Below are positions 33,804 through 47,051 of a stretch of 64,000 nucleotides of DNA, piece after piece. The notes under the pieces are model-generated. The model did not search any database. It saw only the letters and a program-made list of their open reading frames with translations, and was not told where the DNA came from. Origin of the DNA: Entomortierella parvispora (lineage: Eukaryota > Mortierellomycota > Mortierellomycetes > Mortierellales > Mortierellaceae). The position numbers and the translations under genes are program-made. The stretch's first letter is position 1; each line of letters starts with the position of its first letter. The stretch is from contig OY752148.1 of assembly GCA_963573315.1 (NCBI GenBank), positions 248,001 to 312,000 on the forward strand, in the 5' to 3' direction.

Positions 33804-33932
33804 TTTCTTCCATATTAGGCAGGTCAATTATGTGTATTAGCAAATACAAGAGCCTGCGTTTGGGCTCTGGGAGCTACGCACACATTTGCGCCACTTCGGT
33901 GACGTAAATATGGCGTGGATTGTCCTGGAGCC
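33804..33932 (+). ncRNA. Candidate Fanzor guide-RNA scaffold region
   Basis: In TnpB and Fanzor loci the guide RNA usually comes from the 3' end of the nuclease gene up to the element end, with the guide reaching into flanking DNA. Here the 129 bp between the stop codon and the right element end include a small hairpin (AGAGCC 33,849-33,854 pairing with GGCTCT 33,863-33,868) and a GTGACGTAA motif. If the pattern holds, the guide would begin at 33,933. Location is inference; no transcript is shown. Confidence 0.3.
33912..33932 (-). repeat. Right terminal inverted repeat of the element
   Basis: 21 bp on the plus strand starting GGCGTGGATT and ending GGAGCC; inverted partner of 24,743-24,763 with one mismatch. 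Confidence 0.9.
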
Positions 33933-33940
33933 TCGGGTTG
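33933..33940 (+). repeat. Target-site duplication, right copy
   Basis: TCGGGTTG, identical to 24,735-24,742, directly after the right terminal repeat. Confidence 0.85.
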
Positions 33941-34165
33941 CGCACCAGTCTCCCACAACACACACGGTCTCCCACAAACCAAAAACACACACACGCAACA
34001 CTCCAAAAACACACACATACACTTCATTTGTGATATCTGTTTCTTGCTCTTTCTAATTTCAAAGGTAGCAGTGATGCCTCGCATGCCAGCATGCCAGCAT
34101 GCGTCAGGAATAAGTTGATGTTGGGGGAAAGCAGTGTTTTTACATTTGGCTGGGACTGTCCTTGT

Positions 34166-34412
34166 TTTCCATTTGAGTATATCCAAGGTTCGCGTCTGGC
34201 AACAGATCCACTGGATGAAATGTGGCTCGAAGGATATGACCTCGATCAGGCCTGCAAGGCTCTGAGGCAAAGGCTCATTTTGTGAAGATGGTGGACCTCT
34301 CTCTTCTCAACGTACTTCTGGAAGAATATTCTTTGTCGTTTTGTTTCCCATTTGAGTATATCCAGGGTTCGCGTCTGGCAACAGATCCACCGGATGAAAT
34401 GTGGGTCGAAGG
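34166..34412. repeat. Direct repeat, two about 68-bp copies
   Basis: 34,166-34,233 and 34,344-34,412 are nearly identical (containing GGTTCGCGTCTGGCAACAGA), period 178. Bases 33,960-34,022 nearby are CA-rich. No gene is supported between 33,941 and 34,551. Confidence 0.8.
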
Positions 34413-34551
34413 CTTCAGATGACTTTTCTTCTCGACGCATTCTCTTTAAGAAATGATTTTACAACGAAATTGAGTTGTGATAGATTTTTATAATAACCAC
34501 TGTTTCATATTCTCATCGAAAACACTAGAAATTCTGTCTGACAACTCGCCA

Positions 34552-36678
34552 ATGGAATCCAAAATATCCTGGATCTTGAAACGAACCACGTTTGATGTTG
34601 AAGCGTTCGTGAGAGAGTTCGACTATGAAACTGAGAAGTCCGTTCTCAATGACATACAGGAACTGACGAAGAATGCACGTATATCCCAAGTCACTCGCAA
34701 GGCGGTAGAGCGGAGTCTTGATATGTGGCTCGTTCTTGACCACGGAACATTTTGGCAAGAACAAAAGAAGACTGTGACCTCAAGGAAGGCGCTCTCGAAT
34801 GCACAGACCGCACTCATTGGCACAGCAGACAACCTAATACCCGGTACTTTGGACCAAGTTGTAAATACCAATCTGAAAGAACCATGAGATTCGTCAAACA
34901 TTATTTTTTTAGTGGAAGGGACTGTTCACTGATGATGAATTCTGTACTATCATTGATACTTAGGCAAGTTCTGCTTCAAATAATCCGCCAGAGCCCACAA
35001 CATCATCACAAGCACCCTTGCTACAGCCCACGTCGTTCTTACAACCCACAGTCGTGGAAGATCGATCAGGTACATCTCCGACTGGGTCTCCATCACTTTC
35101 CCCACTCCGAATGACTGGCCCACGACCCCATAAGACAAAAGAGAACACTCTCACATTGGAAGACTGTATGTTGTTAGCGCTGATACATATTCTTATAATT
35201 TCACCTGGGGTCATTCCATCATTCTGATTCTTGATGTGCTTACAGTATTAATCTATTAATTTTGCGTAGTATCGACTGATACTTCAGCTTCAAACTCAAC
35301 AGCTGGTCCGCCCCTTGCCAAGTCGTCAGTCCCAGCGCATGTGATTGTTGAGCCCGTTGATACCCTTGACGAACATGCTGATATTTCCGATGAGTCAGAG
35401 GAGCTGTTGGAACGTGAGCGTGATGAGTTGCTACGCAGTGTGGACGAGTCGGACCATCCATCTTGTGATTGGGAAATCGATGGGGACTGTGCAGCATGTC
35501 TTTTTATGAACTATCGCCGTACTTGCATCAATGCGCTTACTGTTCGCGAAATCAAGAAGACTGATATTGCGGATATCATGGCAATCATTGGAGTATTCGC
35601 GCCATATATGCCAACAAACCGAATGCAAGAGTTCTTTTCAGCAAAACAACTGAGAGCCATATCTGAGCCAGAGCATGAGCTTCCCGATATCAATATTGAT
35701 GACGAAATGGTTATGAAAGCGGTGAGAGTAAGCTATTTTTAATATCGCGATTAATGTTGAGGCTATTGTAAAAAGACTTACGTTGATTTCCCTTGAATAG
35801 TTGTATCTTAAAAAAAAAGGTGACGAAGCTGAAGTGCCATCGGTTGGGGGCAGCAAGAAGACCAGGATCATGCTGGAGACCCTGTGAGTAAAAACTTGCA
35901 AACATGTATGGTCATCGACCACTGTACCCGCATAAAAATTACTAACATTGATGTCCCTCCACCGACCAGCCTTGAGTATTTACCGCTGAAGACAGACAAC
36001 AAAGTATCAGAGAGTACTTTCACGTTCAGGCATATATTGACAGTGATGAAGTCACAAGCGATTTGTAAGTACCTTTCATTTGTGTTTTGGTGTAGGAGAA
36101 AGCAATTTTCGAACCTGCTACTAACTCGGTTTTCCTAGCCCCAACACCAATTCAACGACACAAATACAGCAGAATATGAGGGCAGATCGACCTGATATTC
36201 GAGCAAAGTCATTGGAACGGGAGATTATGTGGGGTGAGGTGACAGGCCCTATACAGGCAAGGTTCAACGCCAAGAATATTTGGGACACTTTCAAGTTGGC
36301 CAGGTATGGCAAAGCATTCATCATTGCCGGGAATGACTCTGCGCCCCTCATCCAGGTGATTGACAACCAGGGGTCGTATATGAAGCTATATTTGAAAACA
36401 AGGGGCGTGATGATCTTGGAAGAGATAGGCACGTTTGTCATTCCCACACGCAAAGAAATGGTGCCGGCTCTCGTGGCAACACTGCCCACACTTGAGTTGC
36501 TGAAGGTACTTTGTTTGGTAAGACGGAAAACGCTGGAAGGTGAACATAAGTCTTATCGTTTCATATCCATTTACAATAGGAGCATGTAATGAAATTAAGA
36601 AACGACGGAAGGGTTAACCGGCTGAAACGATCATGGGGACACCGGGATCACAGGATTCAGAAGAAGTGTTTGTTGTAA
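34552..36678 (+). CDS. Multi-exon protein of unknown function
   Basis: The ATG at 34,552 opens a helical, charged exon (ESKISWILKRTTFDVEAFV) ending at a GTAAAT donor (about 34,861). Further exons follow with in-frame GT-AG joins: a Pro/Ser/Thr-rich exon (34,966 to about 35,165), a long exon from about 35,271 with CDWEIDGDCAACLFMNYRR and FSAKQLRAISEPEHELP, short Lys-rich exons near 35,801-35,881 and 35,970-36,062, an exon from about 36,139 containing GPIQARFNAKNIWDTFKLA, and a last basic exon (RLKRSWGHRDHRIQKK) to the stop at 36,676-36,678. No catalytic motif is recognised. It resembles lineage-specific multicopy genes of these fungi; the fragment at 40,590 may be similar in kind. The exact internal joins between 35,730 and 36,140 are tentative. 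Confidence 0.6.
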
Positions 36679-37571
36679 GAACGGCAAGGGTGCTGGCCAC
36701 CACCCTGTCATCCCTTTGAGCCACAAAACGACTGGCAATTTCTCAGAACTTACTAAACTCAGTTCACGCGCGAGCTTGAACTCATCTTGAGGCTGCTTCG
36801 CCGCCTTGGCCCTGTAGATTTGGGAGGCCTCTGCACGAGAAATCTGATCTCTTCTACTGAAAGCCAAGCCGTCGCAAAACTGGCCTACCTCCATTGTATC
36901 GAAAAACGGATTTTATCCTCATTTTTTCTTTACTGTACACCGGTTACAAGAACCTCAAGGTGACGAGATTCGATGTTGGTCATTGTAAGTGCCCCTCGGA
37001 TAAAGGTCCAGGTAAGGTCCGTTGTCATTGAGAATTGAAAAGCGATTCGTCAGGGAGGTAACACAATTTGTCCGCATTGCTAATGAGTAGAAAGAGAATG
37101 GGGACCAAGCGTCGCCTAAATTATTAAGGGGTGGATATTTGACCACGTGCGAAAGACCGTGGCTATGTATATGACAACAGTGTGCCTGAGTGAGTGAGAG
37201 ATAGGGCAGTGCAAAAAGTGCAAGAGAGAGTCACAGTCTCACAAGTGCGCTGAGTCTCTCTCGTCAAAGAGCATCGCTCTGCATCGTCGAAAATTGTAGA
37301 CCCCGTCGTGAGAAGGTGGCAAGTCGTGCAATTTGGTGGCAACACGAAGGGTTTGGTGGCCAGGTGAACGTACTAGTACTGCTTTATCAATCAAAAGTCA
37401 GCCTTGGCGTGGTTCCACAAGACTCTTGGCATTTTGTGCAGCCTGCCCCTTGCTTTGAGATACGCCACTTTACTATCCGTTATCGTTTATAAGAAGACAA
37501 TAAGCCTTCGCTCCGAACCAGTATTTCTTCAATTTCAACTTTCCCACACTTGACCCCTTGAAAGAACTCTT
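36679..37571. other. Intergenic; promoter of the hydrolase gene at its right end
   Basis: No gene supported. Weak frames of 60-87 codons on the minus strand lack domains. TTATAA at 37,487-37,492, 80 bp before the ATG, is a plausible TATA box for the hydrolase gene. Confidence 0.5.
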
Positions 37572-39656
37572 ATGAAGATTGTAGTTGTCCGCCTTCTTCT
37601 CCTCGTTGGAGTCGCTCTTGCTTCCGTCGATGAATTACCCTTGACTGATCATCGATCACCTGCGACCGCGTTTCAGGAATGGAGTGACGCCATTGAATTG
37701 GCTAGGAACCAAACCGGTACCCCTGGATTGAGTGTGGCAGTCCTTCACCGTGGAAAGGTCATCTATGCCAAGGGATTTGGGAAGCGTAATGACAAGAACG
37801 AGCCCGTCACAGCCGATGTAAGGTCAAAAACATCGATCCTCTTTCTGACGACTTTTTGCACACACCTTTACATTTGGACTCACGAAGCCGTGGCTGTCCG
37901 TAACGACCACTCTCATAATTCTGATCATCCAATAGACCTTGATGCCAATTGGGTCGATGACTAAGGCCATGACCGCGGCCATGATTGGTGAACTGGTCGC
38001 AGAAGGCAAGCTCGATTGGGACAAGACCCCGGTCGCTCAGTATGTTTCCAAAGCCCAATTCAGCCCTGTCCTGACCTCCGAGTTGACCCTTTCCGATTAT
38101 CTCTCCCACCGCACTGTAAGTATCTTATTCTTTGCCATGCAATCAAAAAAACAACCCCTTTGTTAACAACAGCTAACCACGGATACCTCCTCCCAAAAAA
38201 GGGCCTCCCTCAGGATGGTACCCCTTGGATCAACACGACCGAGACCCGAGCTCAAGTTTTCGGTCGTCTCAAAAACCTCAACCTCAGCGATAAACTGAGT
38301 GCTAAGTTTAAGTATTCCAATATCGGATACGTGATCGCTGGTGAGGCAGCTGCAAATGTTGCCAAGATTCCATATACGCGTTTGGTCCGGAACAAGATCT
38401 TCCGCCCTCTGGGTCTCACACACACAGGGTTTTCACCCATTGAGATGGGCAAGCGACGCAACCATGGTCGACCCCACTACGCGGACTCGTTGAAGGATGC
38501 CCAAGCAGGTAGATTCCATCAGGGTTACCTTGACAACACGATCGAGTTTGATTCTGCATCTGGTGATGTTTACTCGAACGTCTACGACCTTCTCAAGTGG
38601 GGATCCACCATCATGAACTACGGAAATCTGGATGGCAAACAAGTTCTGAACAGAGCTGCGGTCGAGGAACAGCTTACTGCCCACACAGTCATGCGATCCC
38701 AGAGATCCATCCCAGAGTTTTCCCCTTCAAGCAGCTATGGCTTTGGGTGGTCCATCGACTCGTACAAGGGCCAGGCTATGTACCTCCATAGTTAGTCATT
38801 CGAAACATTGCTGATAACTGTTGGTCTACTTTCTTAGATCTTGTGTCCGCCGCGCTTACTAACACAACTTTTTTCATGGTGACTCCATCCTCCCTCCCTG
38901 TTTCGGTTCTTTACTCCAGATGGCGCTGTTCTCGGATTTGCTTCCAACATTGTATTCTTCCCAGATTCAGATCTAGTGATCACGACCCTGTCCAACATCC
39001 TTGGCACCCCGTTGCCCGCTATGATCCCTTTCTACCTCGCGGATGAGATCTTGAACTTGCCTAGGACCAAAGATTGGTTAGGAAAGATGTCTATGGACAT
39101 GATCAAAAAGTTCTATGATTCCAAGGCCGACAGTCAGCGCGGTGCAAGTCTCCCTCCTCGCCTGAAGAACAAGCCCACGTCTCGCCCATTGGTCGAATAT
39201 GAGGGTGTGTACACGAACGGATTGTACGCAGGCGATGTCAAGATTACTCTCGAGACTGATGGGGATGTCAATGGCTGGAAAAGGCACGAGCTGCACTTCT
39301 TGTTCAATAATTTCACGAGCAAAATGGAACATTATCATTACGAGACGTTCAAGTACACCATCGATATGTGGTTCATGAAGACTGCGAAGCTAATAACGTT
39401 TGTCACCGGTCAAGACGGGAAAGTTGGCGGTCTTGAGTTGGAATACTTGGGCGAGACGTGGATGTTTAAGAAGCAGGGTTCTAAGGATACCGCGTCATCC
39501 TCTTTGTCGATGCTTTTGAGCGATAAAGAGACTGCGACCACATCGACTACAATCCTTCAGCACTGCGACGATCAAGAGGAAGTCGATACCGTTGTTGAGG
39601 AAAAGGTCATGGAACTGGGTGACTTTGGAGAGAGCTACGTCCAGATCAGGATGTGA
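37572..39656 (+). CDS. Serine beta-lactamase-like (class C/esterase) secreted hydrolase
   Basis: Four exons (37572-37817, 37936-38115, 38202-38790, 38920-39656) give 583 residues. A signal peptide (about residues 1-18) suggests secretion. The active-site motifs of the serine beta-lactamase/penicillin-binding fold are present: S89-M-T-K92 (nucleophile and base), Y180-S-N182, and H338-N-G340 in place of KTG, as common in the esterase/peptidase branch. The fold covers residues about 40-400; the C-terminal part is beta-rich and resembles the accessory domain often found in this group, ending in an acidic tail. Fungal members hydrolyse esters, amides or D-peptides; the true substrate cannot be told from sequence, and antibiotic resistance should not be assumed. 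Confidence 0.9.
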
Positions 39657-40589
39657 AAAGATGAGATGATAGCGTATTTTCATAGATATGAACTATTATT
39701 AATATGACCTGTCTTGTCGACCGGGTGTGTTCGACCCCATCAAAACTCTGTGGAGCAACAGAGTTACAGTAGTCGTCGACCGATCTGGTGACTTTTGGAC
39801 TCTAAAAAAGATTGAAGTTATTTAAGTCCCAATAAGCCTTATCTCGGGCTCCAAGTTAGTAGCCATTCCCCATATCGAAATCTGAGTCTTCAGCGACAGT
39901 GGCCCCTCTCCAATAATGTGTTGCTAATAATAATAATCGGGAGTGAGGGAGGACCAGTCGATAGATATGATTGGTCGACAAGCAAGCGAAATCACACTAA
40001 AACGCAAGTTGAAGCCTGTAGCTCCAGCGATAATAAATTCTGTTCCGTAATTATTACGAAGATTGTGCTAGACACCTCGAGCGTCATTCTGGCCTAATTA
40101 ACACTGCCCGCCCCCATTACCACCTTTTTCTCATCCTGTTGTCCATCCTCGATCCTTTCTCTCTCCTAATAATTGTGTCGAGTTACAAAACTAAGGTAGC
40201 ATGTTGTTAAACCATCTTCGAGAGCGAGTATGGTGCTCTTCGGCACGCCTAATTGTGCCAGTAACCTTGGCCAATTCATTGGCTGTGGTGAATCTGTGCT
40301 CGATTGAGGAACGTGTTAATTGCTCAAACAATCGGGCGGTACCAGCCTTTTACTGGGTTGGTGATGCGCCAGCGTCCTTCCACTCATTTGCCTTGTGAGA
40401 GTGTTGTGGACGCGTGTTGGTTGGGCAAGCGGCCGCACCTTTACGCTTTGAACAATGGGTCTCACATGCCCTTGTTCAATGCTATCTTCTTGAGATTTAC
40501 TGGTGTGATTTCTATGCCCCAAATGAAAAGAGGATCTTTTGCAGTCCATGTATTAAAGCATCCTTTTTTTATCCTAGGCAATACTCACT
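39657..40589. other. Intergenic with a diverged dispersed repeat copy (40,214-40,410)
   Basis: No gene supported. Bases 40,214-40,410 are a diverged copy of the 190-bp repeat found twice at 24,201-24,681. Confidence 0.55.
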
Positions 40590-41313
40590 ATGAATATCCC
40601 TCGAAAGGCTGATTTGCAGAGTGGCCTCGCCTGGAGACAAGCGCTCAATAAAAATCGCCGAGGCGCTGCATACTTTATGGGACAAACAACCATCAACACT
40701 GCGACCACAACAGGATATTTCGAGTTTCGGTGTATGACAAACAGCACTAAGCAAGCGATTTTAGACGAATGGAAAGCTTGGATGATAACTTTCAGGAAAG
40801 CAATTTCCAGGGTCTCCGTGATTTTGGAGAAAGATCGCACACACTGGAATCCGATGCATCATCATACCTCACAAAAAATATTCTCATAAGCCGGAAGGTC
40901 GACCTGCTGGAGATCAACAAGGAGCAACTTGCTCGTAATGGCCACGAAATGACAGAGTTGCTGGATGCAGGTGAGGCTCTTTAATGACGCTTATTGCACA
41001 GTATTACGTAGTTCTAATTACATTAATCTATTGCCCCATCAAAGTGGATCTTCCTTCAGCTAAGGTCCCCAAAACTACTCAGAACAAGGCAAGCAGGCAA
41101 GCTGTGAATTATTACAAAAATGTGGAGCAGTTTCTCCGGTAACTGACTCCTGAATAACTTTATGGGTGCTTGTTCCATTAGAATATCTTGTCGTCGACTG
41201 GAAAGCGACCAGCAGCTCAGCCTCTACGGGAAAACAAGAAGAAAAATAGAGTTAATGATCTGTACTGTCAAGAAGACAACACCACCCTGCCAAGCACTCC
41301 ACAGAACAGATGT
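40590..41313 (+). pseudogene. 5' part of a lineage-specific gene, apparently truncated
   Basis: The ATG at 40,590 opens MNIPRKADLQSGLAWRQAL and GAAYFMGQTTINTATTT. A very short (35-nt) intron ending TTTTAG at 40,765 would join RRMESLDDNFQESNFQGL, then after further GT-AG joins VDLPSAKVPKTTQ and a basic KKKNRVNDLYCQED segment. The frame ends shortly after 41,313 and nothing continues it before UBI-L40 begins on the other strand. I do not recognise the family. Either the 3' end is lost or further exons are cryptic. Confidence 0.45.
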
Positions 41314-41943
41314 AAGTACGATCTGAGCAATACTATAAGGTTAGTTGTGGTTGGAGATGGATACTGTTTATGAAAGGACGACGGCAAGAGTTGTCTCCAC
41401 AGTTCTTCTCGGCGGTCATCCATTGTTTCCACCAGCATGACTTCTAGATTTAGGGACATGACAGCAGGTGGGAAGACGAAGCATAGTTCGGTAAGGCGCG
41501 TCAAACAACATCTTGGGCCCACGTAACACGAGCGCCCTCTTTCTTGCGGGGACGACATCAGGTTCGCTTCAAGAGTCGACCATCTACGCACATCCCGCCG
41601 TTCAAACCGTTGACATCAAGACAGATTGCAGATTTTAAAACGTTTTTATTCGTAACGACAAGACCCATCGCACCTTCACTTCACAGATAACAGCCCCTTT
41701 TGAGACAAAGAGAGCTGCAAAAGAAATCCATGAAAATGTCGCTTTCTTTCCAAAAACAGATCGAAAGCATCGAAAAAGTATGTTTGAAGTTGGATTCCCC
41801 TCCCCTCTCGAAAGTTGAATAAAAAAAAAAAGGTAGACGAAAACCGTAAAAAAAAATATCCAGTGTCCATTTTCTGTTTTTTTTCTGTTTGATTTCTTCT
41901 TTCGAAGGGAGAAGGGTTTGTATTGTGCCGGAGGCCGTGTAAT
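41314..41943. other. Intergenic; 3' flank of UBI-L40
   Basis: No gene supported. The right half is the 3' UTR side of UBI-L40, with A/T-rich runs near 41,820-41,890. Confidence 0.5.
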
Positions 41944-43921
<1,978 letters not shown>

Positions 43922-44539
43922 GCGAAAGGAGGGAAGGAAGACGATTCAACCCAAAAGAAGCGGAAGCAGGCGCAACTATTGGGGACCAGGGTCCTCACCA
44001 TGGCTCTTTCTTGTCGTAACAAAAGATCCATGGCTACTTGGCGGAACTGGGGTAGTGTGACCAGAGGGGATCAGGACTGGCAAGCAGTACCCCAATGTGT
44101 TCCGCCCACGGAGCGTGGCTAATCATATCCACTCGGTCCAACTAGGGACGAGGGGACCCTTCCGTCGTCGGTCTCTCCAGGGGGCTGACCAAGCGCGCTG
44201 GAGGCCGTGTCGTTCACATGGGTGTGTGTGCTGGCAGTGGCAAGAGCGAAAGGAGGGAAGGAAGACGATTCAACCCAAAAGAAGCGGAAGCAGGCGCAAC
44301 TATTGGGGACCAGGGTCCTCACCATGGCTCTTTCTTGTCGTAACAAAAGATCCATGGCTACTTGGCGGAACTGGGGTAGTGTGACCAGAGGGGATCAGGA
44401 CTGGCAAGCAGTACCCCAATGTGTTCCGCCCACGGAGCGTGGCTAATCATATCCACTCGGTCCAACTAGGGACGAGGGGACCCTTCCGTCGTCGGTCTCT
44501 CCAGGGGGCTGACCAAGCGCGCTGGAGGCCGTGTCGTTC
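43922..44539. repeat. Tandem duplication of a 294-bp segment (period 324)
   Basis: 43,922-44,215 and 44,246-44,539 appear identical by eye (starting GCGAAAGGAGGGAAGGAAG and ending GTGTCGTTC), separated by 30 bp of different sequence with a GTGTGTG run. Frames inside are duplicated too but have no domain. The identity implies a very recent duplication or an assembly artefact. Confidence 0.9.
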
Positions 44540-45157
44540 GCGAGAAAGGTTGCATGTGGGTGTGTTAGTGTGTGAGTGTGAGAATGAGTGTGAGTGGAGA
44601 ACATGAAAAGAGACAGGGAACATGAACGCGTATACGATACATGGGCCGAATTTTTTGGGCGCTAAAATTACGTCACCGTATTTTCAACAGGGCGAAATTC
44701 ACAGCCAATGAGAGTGTTGGATGCCCCGAGTTTTATCTGCCTCTCTACAAGCAGGAATTGGAGTTTCCTTCTCTCACATTCACTTGGATAATTGTACGGG
44801 TGCTGATTCGGGATTCAAATTACACATTCTCAGGATGCTCAGAGTTTCTACAGGAACACAGGCATTGGATCACTCGTCATCATGGAATGATCATTGTCAT
44901 CATGAAATCGACACCATCATCCGTGATGATCGATGGATCATGTCGGGATTTTGTTGATGTCACAGATTCATGTCAAACCTTTGATTCAACATTTTACACC
45001 GGACGTCCATTCTTGGCTCGATACTGCAAGGGACTTTGTCAGACATGGACTGATTCACAAAGAACATGGAAAGCAGCCATAAAAGTTCCAAAAAGGACCA
45101 TGCACTAATCTTGGACATCCACCTTTTGCTTCACCTTGGCAACATCAACTAGTCAAC
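44540..45157. promoter_or_regulatory. Upstream region of RPL28 with CRE-like and CCAAT motifs
   Basis: TTACGTCACCG at 44,668-44,678 (a TGACGTAA CRE/ATF-type site on the minus strand) and CAGCCAATGAGAG at 44,702-44,714 (CCAAT box). A 155-codon frame (44,641-45,108) covers the region but shows no recognised domain and may be chance or a small unknown gene. Function of the motifs is inference. Confidence 0.4.
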
Positions 45158-46297
45158 ATGTCGGCTGATCTTACCTGGTAAGGAATCTCAGCCTTTACTC
45201 AACTCTGGAATTTGTCCTTGCGCGTCATGGGATATACAACATTGGACTCACCATTATCTGGACCCTCCTTTCCCCTGGATATGTTATCTCTTTTTAGGCT
45301 CCTTATCAAGAACAACAACTCGTTCCTTGTCAAGCGCTCCGGCGTCCAGTTCTCTCGCGAGGCTGGCAACTTGTTGAACAAGAACTCGTTCAAGTTCTCT
45401 GGCATTGCCAACAAGAAGGTACATTACTGGAATATCCTATCAGGTTTTGCCATGCGGATTTTTTTGAGGACGACATGGGCACCCATGATACCTTCAGGAT
45501 GTTGTTACGTCGGCTCAGTTTACTAGATCTCAGAGTTGCAGGAGCACCAGTATCCTCGCGTTTACGCAATTGATCAAGGACAATGATTCTTACTCTGTGG
45601 TGAATTGCATCTGTGCGACAAATAGACCATTGATATCCAGGCCGCCGAGCGTGGTGTTGCTGTCTCCACCAAGAACAACAAGGTTGTCCTCACCAAGGGT
45701 ATCCGCAAGTCTGCCCGCTCCGTCGCTGGTCTCGCCCGCGCTGGTCACCGTGCCGATCTCCGCAAGGTAAGGCTTAATTCGAGAAGACAAATGTTCAATG
45801 GAGTCTTCATTCTTTTTTTTTTTTTTTGTCTTTATTTCCTGTCATATTCCTTTGCCCCCTATGATCGCTTTTTTTTTCTTTGTAAAAAGGGATCAGCAAA
45901 GTGCTAGAACCCAGCAGATTCAATTTTAACATGAAAGCTGGGCGTAAAACATTTTTGCAAGATTACACATTGCCTTGTCTCCTCATGGAGGCACGGATGG
46001 CCACGGTTTCTGCATTTTTATCAAGCAATGAGTTTTCTTTATTCAAAGTCTTGCGACAGTTACTTGGGAACATTACCCTCCACTTCTATTTTTCTTTTCT
46101 TTTATTCTGTTGACCATGGATCGCGGTTTTCAGGAATGAGAGGAGATGACTAGATTTGCTGACTTTATGTCTACATCTGTGATGATGATCGTGAATAGGC
46201 TGCTCTTGCCCGCGTCTCTGCCGTCCTTGCCAGCCAGAAGCCCGTCAAGGCTGCCCCCAAGAAGGCTGCCAAGGGTGTCCGTGCCAACAAGAACTAA
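45158..46297 (+). CDS. RPL28: 60S ribosomal protein eL28
   Basis: Four exons (45158-45177, 45298-45418, 45626-45766, 46199-46297) join to 126 residues. It begins [20 protein letters not shown], a near-universal eL28 start, continues [20 protein letters not shown], and ends in a basic segment ([23 protein letters not shown], then [16 protein letters not shown]). The 20-nt first exon and several introns are typical of ribosomal-protein genes. Codon use is C-rich as expected for high expression. eL28 is a eukaryote-specific protein of the large subunit. Confidence 0.96.
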
Positions 46298-47051
46298 AGC
46301 GCTGAGCTTTCTTTCAAATGAATAAAATACTGTCGATGCAAAAACAACGACTTTGATATTCCTTCCGTGTTGTCAATTGATATTTTGAGAAGGCTACAGT
46401 GAACGCGATTTTTCGATGGATATGTCAAGGTAAGCACGCGCCGCCCCTCATCTCCAACTTTGAAAGTTTCTCTCTTATCGTCCATATCTTCTCGCCCTTT
46501 CGCGTTCGTTGAAATGATTAACGACCTCGTGCCATTGCAAACAAGGAGCAGCACTTTTATCTTAGAGTGCTTTTCTCCCACATCCTGTTCCTTGCGGGCA
46601 GGGCGCAGTTCACCAAGAGCACTTTCGACACGCTTCTCAGATCAATATGAGCTTGCAACAGCTATTCAAAACCAAAACAATAAAACGCGTGAAATTCATG
46701 TCCATTCAATCGCCCGCGTCCGCCTTAACACCTTGACTCCAACTCCTCTTGGACGAGGTCTTTGACGCCCGGCCCCGGATCTATGACATTTCGCTGAAGT
46801 CAAAATCTCCCTGATATACTGGTATGCAATTCTACCTGTTTCCTGTCGTATCATAGCGTTGTAAACACGGGAAGTGTTGCACAGACAGAAACGTCGCAGC
46901 TCCATGCATGTCAATCCAGCCAGCAGGTATGCATTTGACTAGCAAGGTTGGCATTTTTTAATCCTTTTACATTTCTTTCCCCTATGAGTGTCACTCTGCA
47001 GACCACCCGTAAACAAAAAGATAGTTATGAAGAGAAACGAAAGGCTGAAAA
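46298..47051. other. Intergenic between convergent genes
   Basis: 3' regions of RPL28 and the PD-(D/E)XK-like gene. AATAAAA follows the RPL28 stop (46,321). No gene recognised. Confidence 0.5.

Larger units (their letters stand above)
24743..33932. mobile_element. MULE-type DNA transposon carrying a Myb-like gene and an XPG-Fanzor gene
   Basis: A 9,190-bp element bounded by 21-bp terminal inverted repeats that differ at one position, and flanked by an exact 8-bp direct repeat TCGGGTTG. MULE elements make duplications of about 8-11 bp, and the transposase inside is MULE-like, so ends and enzyme agree. Cargo order: transposase (minus), Myb/SANT-like gene (minus), XPG-Fanzor fusion (plus). The outer genes end 118 bp and 108 bp from the terminal repeats, so the element is compact with little foreign sequence. 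All three genes read through without stops, and intact ends point to a recent, perhaps autonomous insertion. Boundaries come from the sequence; activity is inferred. Confidence 0.9.

Noticed and set aside
24743-33932. hAT element, because the target duplication is 8 bp
   Set aside because: The transposase has MULE features (CMDSTHK, NLVESWHKTFK, SWIM zinc finger) and no hAT signature; 8-bp duplications are within the MULE range.
37572-39656. Antibiotic-resistance beta-lactamase
   Set aside because: HNG replaces KTG and the protein is fungal and much longer than bacterial enzymes; an esterase or peptidase role is more likely.
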